Source of the DNA: a gamma proteobacterium symbiont of Taylorina sp.
GTDB lineage: Bacteria; Pseudomonadota; Gammaproteobacteria; GRL18
Length of the DNA stretch: 63,670 nt
NCBI GenBank assembly: GCA_025655455.1
Contig: JAHXIV010000048.1
Coordinates: 22,051 to 85,720, forward strand
Reading direction: 5' to 3'
The notes under the pieces were generated by a model, which was not told the origin of the DNA, did not search any database, and saw only the letters and a program-made list of their open reading frames with translations. Position 1 is the first letter of the stretch. Every line of letters starts with the position of its first letter. A program made the translations under genes and the position numbers. Positions 57,699 to 63,670 of this stretch are shown in pieces.

Positions 57699-59336
57699 AT
57701 GCATCTTGAACAAATAATTTCATCAACACAAAAAAATGACAAATTGAGTCGACAACCTATTCGACTGAAGTACAGCCGTCTTTTTCTCCCGATTATTACT
57801 CTGGGCTGCTTATTAATCATCATTTCTTCTTTAACTTATATCAGTGTCAACCAGATTATCAGCAGTCATAATGTCATTCTCTGGCTTAATTTTATCTTCT
57901 TAATATCAGGATTGTTCATTATTCTGAGAATTTCTTTTTTAGTCCGGCATGATCTAATCACTCCTTTTATTCATTTACGTAACTGGTCATTATTGATGAA
58001 AAAAAAGGATTACTCTGCCCGATTACCTGTACCAAAGAAAGGCGAGTTTGCAAAATTAGCAATTGATATCAATGGATTAAGTGATAAATTACAAGTTTTG
58101 TCTGCTGAATTTCAACAGGAAGTTGATAAACAAACCCATAAAGCTGAAGAAAAAAATCATTCCCTGAATATTCTATATGAAGTTGCCACCTCAATTAATC
58201 AGTCAAAAGATTTAAATGATTTATTATCCCGTTTTTTACAATTGCTCATTAACCTGACTCATGCCAGAGCCGGGACTGTACGTTTACTCGCAATAGATTC
58301 ATCCAAGCAGGGGGCAGCAGGCTCACAAGAGAAACAGTTAAAAATGGTGGCATCTCTGGGACTGAATGAAGATTTTATTAAAGAAGAACGTTATGTGCCT
58401 GTCAAACGATGTCTATGCGGTACATCACTAACTCAGGGCACTGTTGAATGTGGTGTTTCCATCAACAATTGCAGTAAATTATCAGGTACAGAATTATTTG
58501 CCGGAAATGACGCTGAAATTATTGCCGTACCTTTAGAACACCAGGGAACCAATTTAGGTATTTACAATCTGTTTATTGATAAGCCTAATGCTTATAAAAT
58601 TGAAGGTTTATCTGAATTATTAACCAGTATCGGCAAACATCTTGGCATGGCCATTGAAAAAACACGGCTCGATAAAGACTCTCGTCAGCACTCTATTATG
58701 AAAGAAAGAACACTGTTGGCACATGAACTACATGATTCTTTAGCGCAAACATTAGCCAGCCTGCGTTTTCAAGTTACAATTTTAGAAGAAAATATTTTTG
58801 AAGATATCAGCATCGAACGTGAGGAAGTTACTCGATTACACGAAAGCATTGACGAAGCTTATCGAGAAGTTCGTGGACTGATTACACATTTCAGAGCGCC
58901 TATGGACAAACAGGGATTAATTCCAGCCATCGAAAAACAAATTTCAGATTTTAAATCTAATTGTGATATTTCAGTTTTCTTTCAAAATGAATGGTCAACT
59001 GACTTAAAATCAGAACAGGAATTTCAGATAATAAGAATTGTACAGGAAGCACTAGCCAATGTGCGAAAACATAGTCAGGCTCGTACGATTAGAATTTTAG
59101 CCCGAAGTTCTGATACTACCAATGAAATATTAATCGAAGATGACGGAATTGGTCTAAAAAATCCAAAACTAAGCAATAGCTTAGGTGAGCATATTGGCTT
59201 AAGTGTCATGGAAGAACGGGCTATTAGAATTGGTGGGAAAATAACAATTGAAACAGAAACTGGAGAGGGAACTCAAATTCTGTTAACATTTCCAACCCGG
59301 ACTATTGTTGAAAAATCTGTTAAGTTTTTTCCCTGA
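57699..59336 (+). CDS. NarX-like sensor histidine kinase with cysteine-rich GAF domain
   Basis: 545 residues. TM1 (LFLPIITLGCLLIIISSLTY) and TM2 (about 60-80) are joined by only about ten residues, so there is no periplasmic nitrate-sensing domain. HAMP (~85-135), GAF (~160-310), HisKA_3 with phospho-His in LLAHELHDSLAQTLASLRFQ, and an HATPase (EALANVRKHSQA, EDDGIGL). The GAF has four cysteines at 238, 240, 251 and 258 (RCLCGTSL, VECGVSINNC), which could bind a cluster or sense redox. 11 bases after dsrR and followed by its regulator gene. Confidence 0.9.
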   Translation: MHLEQIISSTQKNDKLSRQPIRLKYSRLFLPIITLGCLLIIISSLTYISVNQIISSHNVILWLNFIFLISGLFIILRISFLVRHDLITPFIHLRNWSLLMKKKDYSARLPVPKKGEFAKLAIDINGLSDKLQVLSAEFQQEVDKQTHKAEEKNHSLNILYEVATSINQSKDLNDLLSRFLQLLINLTHARAGTVRLLAIDSSKQGAAGSQEKQLKMVASLGLNEDFIKEERYVPVKRCLCGTSLTQGTVECGVSINNCSKLSGTELFAGNDAEIIAVPLEHQGTNLGIYNLFIDKPNAYKIEGLSELLTSIGKHLGMAIEKTRLDKDSRQHSIMKERTLLAHELHDSLAQTLASLRFQVTILEENIFEDISIEREEVTRLHESIDEAYREVRGLITHFRAPMDKQGLIPAIEKQISDFKSNCDISVFFQNEWSTDLKSEQEFQIIRIVQEALANVRKHSQARTIRILARSSDTTNEILIEDDGIGLKNPKLSNSLGEHIGLSVMEERAIRIGGKITIETETGEGTQILLTFPTRTIVEKSVKFFP

Positions 59337-59357
59337 TCTGACAAATATAGAGCCTTC

Positions 59358-59440
59358 AGCCAAAAAAATTGGCAAGAATTATCTTAAGTAATATAAAAAA
59401 TACCTTAAAATAATTCTTGAAATTTTTTGTTACTTAAAAG
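59358..59440. repeat. Dispersed repeat, third full copy
   Basis: Begins AGCCAAAAAAATTGGCA and ends TTTTTTGTTACTTAAAAG, matching the two units at 1413-1585 across most of their length with scattered changes. It lies between the sensor kinase and response regulator genes of the NarXL-like pair. Confidence 0.65.
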
Positions 59441-59466
59441 TTAAACAACAAATATAGAAAAAGAAT

Positions 59467-60117
59467 ATGCGAGTATTATTAATAGATGATCACACACTTT
59501 TTCGAGCAGGCCTGCAGGGTTTGTTAGAAAGAATGGGAATTGATGTAGTTGCCAGTGCCGGAAGTGGTCAGGAAGGTTTGAAAATTGTTAGTGAAAAAAA
59601 GCCTGATGTCGTATTGCTTGATATGCGTATGCCGGATATGGATGGTATTGAGGTTTTAAAAAGTCTTCGCGAGCAGGGTGAAACTATGCCCATTGCAATT
59701 CTGACCACTGTCGATGATGAAAGTGATTTGATCGAGGCTTTACAATGTGGTGCGCAGGGATTCTTACTCAAAGGAATGCAGCCTGATGAATTAGTCACTG
59801 CACTACATAACATTCACAATGGTAAGACAGTGGTTGCTCCTGATCTGACTCCTATTTTAGCCAAAGTCGTTCAAGGACATATCCCTCCCGAACCAGAGCC
59901 CAGTCCATTCTCTGAATTAACCCCCAGAGAAACAGAAATATTATTCCTTTTGGCAGAAGGACAAAGTAATAAGGTCATTGCCCGTAATCTGGAAATTTCA
60001 GATGGTACTGTCAAGTTACATGTTAAAGCTATCTTAAGAAAATTACATATTCATTCACGAGTGGAAGCAGCAGTAATGGCAGTACAACATGGGTTGCTGA
60101 AGAAAAACAATAGCTGA
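59467..60117 (+). CDS. NarL-family response regulator
   Basis: 216 residues. Receiver domain with phospho-Asp in DVVLLDMRMPDMDG, Lys in GFLLKGMQPDE; LuxR-type helix-turn-helix SELTPRETEILFLLAEGQSN and KLHVKAILRKLHIHSR. Close to NarL in layout. Cognate partner of the kinase, 130 bases upstream. Its place beside dsrN-dsrR suggests control of sulfur oxidation or nitrogen-oxide genes; a NarL-like site is seen upstream of dsrA. Confidence 0.93.
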   Translation: MRVLLIDDHTLFRAGLQGLLERMGIDVVASAGSGQEGLKIVSEKKPDVVLLDMRMPDMDGIEVLKSLREQGETMPIAILTTVDDESDLIEALQCGAQGFLLKGMQPDELVTALHNIHNGKTVVAPDLTPILAKVVQGHIPPEPEPSPFSELTPRETEILFLLAEGQSNKVIARNLEISDGTVKLHVKAILRKLHIHSRVEAAVMAVQHGLLKKNNS

Positions 60118-60146
60118 AATAACTAACTTCCGGCAGACATAAAATA

Positions 60147-60177
60147 TTATTTGCTGGTGGCTCTTATCAAACATAAA
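60147..60177. repeat. 31-base dispersed repeat, copy 2
   Basis: Contains GGCTCTTATCAAACATAAA and aligns with 58-88. Located 22 bases before the glycogen phosphorylase start, same strand orientation on the given sequence. Confidence 0.5.
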
Positions 60178-60199
60178 CTAAATAGACACAAAGAATATT

Positions 60200-62689
60200 A
60201 TGACAAAATGCAAATCAATTGAAGATTTAACCAATTTACCTCCATTAGGAATGGACTCCCAATCACTCATTGATAGCTTTAAGGAGCACTATAGCCATAC
60301 CCTGGGGAGAGATAAAAGCTGTGAATCAACCCATTACCCCTATAAAGCACTTGCATTTACCTTGCGTGATCGTTTAATGGAACGCTGGAAAAACACACGT
60401 TATGCTTATGAGGACAGTGATTGCAAACGTACTTATTATCTTTCACTAGAGTTTTTAATGGGTCGTGCTTTAAGCAATGCCATGCTTAATTTAGATTTAA
60501 ATGAAGTCATTCAGGAATCTTTCTACAAGATGGGATTAAAATTAGAAGATCTCATTGCTACTGAACAGGATGCCGGACTGGGAAATGGTGGTTTAGGACG
60601 TCTGGCTGCCTGCTTTTTAGATAGTTGTGCCAGTTTACAACTGCCGGTCAAGGGTTATGGCTTGCGTTATGAATACGGTATGTTTAAACAGCGTATTGAG
60701 AATGGCTGGCAAGTTGAAGATACAGATCATTGGCTGCTTGATGGAAATCCCTGGGAATTGGAACGTCCTGAATATACCCAGAGAATTAAATTTGGCGGGC
60801 ATACTGAGTATTATCATAATCATGAAGGTGAAAGCAGAATCCAGTGGCTAGGTACCCGTGATGTATTAGCAGTGCCCTATGATACACCAATCCCGGGTTT
60901 TAAAAATGGTACGGTGAATACTTTACGTTTATGGAAAGCCGCTGCAACTGATGAATTTGACCTCGATGAATTTAATTCAGGCAGTTATACTGAAGCCGTA
61001 GCTGATAAAAATTCAGCTGAGCATATTACCATGGTTTTGTATCCCAATGATGCCAGTGAAAATGGCAAGGAATTACGTTTACGCCAGCAATATTTACTGG
61101 CCTCTGCAAGTTTGCAGGATGTCATACGCGAATGGTTAGTCAGCCATGATGACTTTAGTAATTTTTCAGAAAAAAATTGTTTCCAGCTTAATGATACTCA
61201 TCCGACCATCTCTATCGCTGAATTCATGCGTTTGCTTATGGATGAGCATGATTTAAGCTGGGATGATGCCTGGGCAATCACCTGTAAAACCATGGCTTAT
61301 ACAAACCACACATTACTTCCTGAAGCTCTGGAAAAATGGTCTGTTCCGCTGTTTAAATCACTGCTTCCCCGTCTGCTGGAAATTATTTATGAAATCAATG
61401 CACGTTTTTTAAAACAGGTTGCAATGCATTGGCCCGGAGATAATAAACGTCTGCAGGAAATGTCCATTATTGAAGAGAGTCACAGACCTCAGGTACGCAT
61501 GGCTTATCTTGCTATTGTCGGGAGCTTTTCTGTTAACGGCGTTGCCGCATTACATACAGACTTACTGGAAAAAGGTCTATTTTATAACTTTTATCAGCTA
61601 TGGCCGGAAAAATTTAATAACAAAACCAATGGTGTAACACCAAGACGATGGCTTGCAGGCTGTAATCCTGAACTTCGTGAGTTGATTACTAATACCATTG
61701 GGGAACAATGGATTACTGATCTTTCCGAATTAAAAAAATTAGAAACCAGTTTGGATAAAAAAGAATTTCGTACTCAATGGAAAAAAATCAGGAAAACCAA
61801 TAAAACAAAACTGGCAAAGCTGGTTAAAAGTAATTGTCAGGTTGATTTTAATATTAATGCCTTATTTGATGTTCAGGTAAAACGTATTCACGAATATAAA
61901 AGACAATTATTAAATATTCTTCATGTGATTCATTTATACAATAGAATCAAGGCCGGTGATACTAAAAACTGGGCTAATCGCTGCGTACTAATCGGCGGCA
62001 AGGCAGCACCCGGCTATGCAATGGCTAAATTAATCATTAAATTAATTAATAACGTTGCAGATGTCGTTAATAATGATCCCGAGGTTGGGCCACTTCTCAA
62101 AGTGGCTTATTTCCCTAACTATAATGTTTCCGCCATGGAAGTTATTTGTCCGGGAACTGATCTATCAGAACAAATTTCCACCGCAGGAAAAGAAGCCTCC
62201 GGCACAGGCAATATGAAGTTTATGATGAATGGTGCCCTGACAATTGGTACTCTGGATGGTGCTAATATTGAAATCAGAGAAGAATTGGGCAATAAAAACT
62301 TTTTCTTATTCGGCCTCACAGCTGATGAAGTAGAAAAGTCCCGTTCTCAATACAATCCCGGCTATATTATTGATCATGACAAAGACTTGTCCAAAGTTCT
62401 GGACATCATCAGCTCAGGATATTTTAACCAATTTGAAACTAACCTGTTTAATTCCATTGTCGATTCCATTAGAGATCCCCATGATCCATGGATGACTGCA
62501 GCCGATTTCCATTCTTATCTCAAAGCTCAGGAACAAGTCGCAAAAGTGTGGAAAAATAAAGAACGCTGGATCAGTATGAGTATAATGAATACACTCTCAA
62601 GCGGTAAATTTTCAACAGATCGAACTATGCAGGACTATAATAGGGATATATGGAAACTCGATGCAGTAAAGGCCTATCCGGTTAAATAA
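60200..62689 (+). CDS. glgP: Glycogen/starch/alpha-glucan phosphorylase
   Basis: PLP enzyme releasing glucose-1-phosphate from alpha-1,4-glucans; mobilises glycogen, a common store in sulfur oxidisers. 829 residues. YYLSLEFLMGRALSNAMLNL and EQDAGLGNGGLGRLAACFLD near the N-terminus, PVQVKRIHEYKRQLLN-type region at 570, and the PLP-site EASGTGNMKFMMNGALTIGT with the Lys. No other glycogen gene is nearby. Confidence 0.97.
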   Translation: MTKCKSIEDLTNLPPLGMDSQSLIDSFKEHYSHTLGRDKSCESTHYPYKALAFTLRDRLMERWKNTRYAYEDSDCKRTYYLSLEFLMGRALSNAMLNLDLNEVIQESFYKMGLKLEDLIATEQDAGLGNGGLGRLAACFLDSCASLQLPVKGYGLRYEYGMFKQRIENGWQVEDTDHWLLDGNPWELERPEYTQRIKFGGHTEYYHNHEGESRIQWLGTRDVLAVPYDTPIPGFKNGTVNTLRLWKAAATDEFDLDEFNSGSYTEAVADKNSAEHITMVLYPNDASENGKELRLRQQYLLASASLQDVIREWLVSHDDFSNFSEKNCFQLNDTHPTISIAEFMRLLMDEHDLSWDDAWAITCKTMAYTNHTLLPEALEKWSVPLFKSLLPRLLEIIYEINARFLKQVAMHWPGDNKRLQEMSIIEESHRPQVRMAYLAIVGSFSVNGVAALHTDLLEKGLFYNFYQLWPEKFNNKTNGVTPRRWLAGCNPELRELITNTIGEQWITDLSELKKLETSLDKKEFRTQWKKIRKTNKTKLAKLVKSNCQVDFNINALFDVQVKRIHEYKRQLLNILHVIHLYNRIKAGDTKNWANRCVLIGGKAAPGYAMAKLIIKLINNVADVVNNDPEVGPLLKVAYFPNYNVSAMEVICPGTDLSEQISTAGKEASGTGNMKFMMNGALTIGTLDGANIEIREELGNKNFFLFGLTADEVEKSRSQYNPGYIIDHDKDLSKVLDIISSGYFNQFETNLFNSIVDSIRDPHDPWMTAADFHSYLKAQEQVAKVWKNKERWISMSIMNTLSSGKFSTDRTMQDYNRDIWKLDAVKAYPVK

Positions 62690-62827
62690 GGGGCTTCTTC
62701 GGAATGATGTGTTTTGGCAAAGCGTGCTTTGGATGGCGAGGATGAGCGACACATGGATGTGCTTGAGCGTCCTCCTGAGCTACAGGCTACACACCGAAGT
62801 GCGTTTTTTCCTAATGATAAAGTAAAG

Positions 62828-63184
62828 TTAAGCTGGATCCTGATAAGTATATTTCTTCATCTCTTTTCTTCTGTTTCCAGCCTGGATTATCACCCCTTCC
62901 AACATATCCAACCCCGTGATTTCTATTGTTTCATAAAGATCATTCAGAGGCTGCAAAAAATATTTATCATTATGAATAATAAATTGTCTAAAGATAAATT
63001 CTCCATCCACCTTAGCTATTACATAGGCACCACTTTTAACCACAGCTTCGGGATCAATAATCAATACTGTATCATGTTTAAATTCCGGTTCCATGCTATC
63101 ACCCAGAGCCTTGAGAGCAAAAACTTCTCTGGCACTGCAGCTCCCCTCAATAGGAGGAATCTGACTTATAGGTCTTTCTGACAT
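62828..63184 (-). CDS. Stand-alone S24/LexA-type peptidase-fold protein
   Basis: 118 residues comparable to the C-terminal domain of LexA/UmuD, without a DNA-binding domain. The Ser motif is LGDSMEPEFKHD. In the expected Lys place there is Arg (KVDGEFIFRQF), as in other short proteins of this sort that I recall from gammaproteobacteria, so self-cleavage is doubtful. PLNDLYETIEI precedes the last strand. Convergent with glgP; ATG 63184. Confidence 0.78.
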   Translation of the reverse strand: MSERPISQIPPIEGSCSAREVFALKALGDSMEPEFKHDTVLIIDPEAVVKSGAYVIAKVDGEFIFRQFIIHNDKYFLQPLNDLYETIEITGLDMLEGVIIQAGNRRKEMKKYTYQDPA

Positions 63185-63381
63185 TATTGACTCACTTGCC
63201 TTAGTATATTAGCTATTAATAATATAACAAAATGACTTATTCATCAAGTTAGAATTTTTTTAAAGACTCACCTGTTAATAAAATAGATTGTAATAATTTA
63301 TAAAAGAGACATTTTAGGATATATTGATCACTATAAATAAAATCAAAGGAAATAAAAAACAAAGTGGATGATGCAAACTGA

Positions 63382-63558
63382 AAACTAAAAGATGGCGCGG
63401 AGTTAAACATTGAGGATGTGGTAAAAATTGCCTGTGCTTTGAAGTCATTATCTGCATATACCACATTAGCCTGTGCAGAACAGGATAGCCCTGAAGATCT
63501 TGAAGTAATAGTAAACGATGGAATGAATTCTATAGAAAATTTATTCGAGGTTTGAGAA
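63382..63558 (+). pseudogene. Coding-like open frame without a start codon
   Basis: After an in-frame TGA (63379), 58 codons stay open to a TGA. Residues such as GAELNIEDVVKIACALKSLS and EQDSPEDLEVIVNDGMNSIE have real-protein character (acidic, helical, few rare residues). The only internal starts are a GTG at 63418 and a late ATG; neither has a ribosome site. The frame is open again before the stop (K.KNKVDDAN). Probably a decayed gene. Family unknown. Confidence 0.4.
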
Positions 63559-63584
63559 ACATAAAAAACTACTTTCCTAACAAA

Positions 63585-63621
63585 AAAAAGCCCGAATACC
63601 TTCCGATATTCGGGCTTCTTG
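63585..63621 (-). terminator. Rho-independent terminator of the gene entering from the right
   Basis: AGCCCGAATA (63589-63598) pairs with TATTCGGGCT (63607-63616) around a short loop. On the minus strand it is followed by TTTTTTT (complement of 63582-63588). It is about 20 bases after the stop at 63640. Confidence 0.9.
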
Positions 63622-63639
63622 TTTTAAAGCAGTTGCTTT

Positions 63640-63669
63640 TTATTTCATCAGCACTGACTTATCAACGAT
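63640..63669 (-). CDS. 3' end of an unidentified gene
   Basis: The last bases read on the minus strand as IVDKSVLMK and a TAA stop at 63642-63640, followed at a normal distance by a strong terminator. The rest lies outside the window, so the product cannot be named. The frame choice rests on the terminator and the absence of stops in 9 codons only. Confidence 0.4.
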   Translation of the reverse strand: MVDKSVLMK

Positions 63670-63670
63670 A

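Larger units (their letters stand above)
63185..63639. other. Gap with a coding-like remnant and a terminator
   Basis: Between the S24-type gene and the gene entering from the right. It is A/T-rich in 63185-63380. A plus-strand open frame at 63382-63558 looks protein-coding but has no good start, and a strong terminator for the right-hand gene lies at 63585-63621. Nothing else recognised. Confidence 0.45.

Noticed and set aside
62714..63181. 155-codon plus-strand frame after glgP as a gene
   Set aside because: It overlaps the S24-type gene almost fully on the other strand, and its residues in the overlap are what a reverse-strand shadow gives. The S24 reading has clear motifs.

Overview
The window is AT-rich, gene-dense chromosomal DNA from a gammaproteobacterial sulfur oxidiser. 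The strongest evidence is a complete oxidative-type (reverse) dissimilatory sulfite reductase locus. It holds dsrABEFHCMKLJOP on the minus strand (42.5-53.6 kb) and dsrN-dsrR on the plus strand (55.9-57.7 kb). DsrEFH, the two-cysteine DsrC and DsrL are markers of sulfur oxidation rather than sulfate reduction. Housekeeping blocks have gammaproteobacterial order (rlmN-pilW-rodZ-hisS; trmJ-cysE-iscRSUA-hscBA-fdx; tgt-yajC-secD-secF; queA). Motility/chemotaxis, type IV pilus, nitric oxide reductase and glycogen phosphorylase genes argue against a strongly reduced genome. I cannot place the genus from sequence alone.

Layout. 0-5.2 kb: hisS, rodZ, pilW, rlmN, iscX, with no ispG between rodZ and hisS and two tandem copies of a dispersed repeat there instead. 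5.3-7.0 kb: an RluA-type pseudouridine synthase that separates iscX from the rest of the isc operon. 7.2-12.8 kb: fdx, hscA, hscB, iscA, iscU, iscS, iscR, with a well-formed IscR-type box and promoter lying in the 3' end of cysE. 12.9-15.6 kb: cysE, trmJ and divergent suhB. 15.6-21.1 kb: accessory block with an ArsR-rhodanese regulator, divergent sterol desaturase-like and DsrE-like genes, a CoA-binding protein and a chemoreceptor with several HAMP-like units. 21.2-25.8 kb: secF, secD, yajC, tgt. 25.9-31.1 kb: second accessory block with a decaying ParDE-type toxin-antitoxin pair and a 1464-residue exported protein (14 propeller-type repeats plus two caspase-like domains, the second lacking its catalytic residues). 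31.5-36.6 kb: queA, a GAF protein and an Mce/Mla-type lipid ABC transporter. 36.7-38.6 kb: three exported proteins, two with transglutaminase-type Cys-His-Asp patterns. 38.7-40.5 kb: norB and norC under an FNR/DNR-type box. 40.7-42.3 kb: a cysteine-rich protein and a DUF481 outer-membrane protein fused in frame to an MscS channel remnant. 42.5-57.7 kb: the dsr locus. 57.7-60.1 kb: a NarX/NarL-like two-component pair. 60.2-62.7 kb: glycogen phosphorylase. The right end has an S24-type protein, a coding-like remnant and the 3' end of a further gene with its terminator.

How the genes work together. DsrEFH and DsrC pass sulfane sulfur to the DsrAB siroheme enzyme, DsrL supplies or takes electrons through NAD(P)(H), and DsrMKJOP links the DsrC trisulfide to the membrane quinone pool. 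DsrN makes the amidated siroheme, and the isc operon and CysE supply Fe-S clusters and cysteine. DsrR and the adjacent NarXL-like pair are plausible regulators.

The most notable novelty candidate is the group transcribed divergently from dsrA (54.1-55.8 kb). It encodes a stand-alone Cas6/Cmx6-like RNA-endonuclease homologue with no CRISPR array in the window, a DsrC paralogue lacking both functional cysteines, and two small unknown proteins. Other notable items are the propeller/tandem-caspase protein, the MscS-DUF481 fusion, the broken toxin-antitoxin pair and three families of dispersed short repeats.
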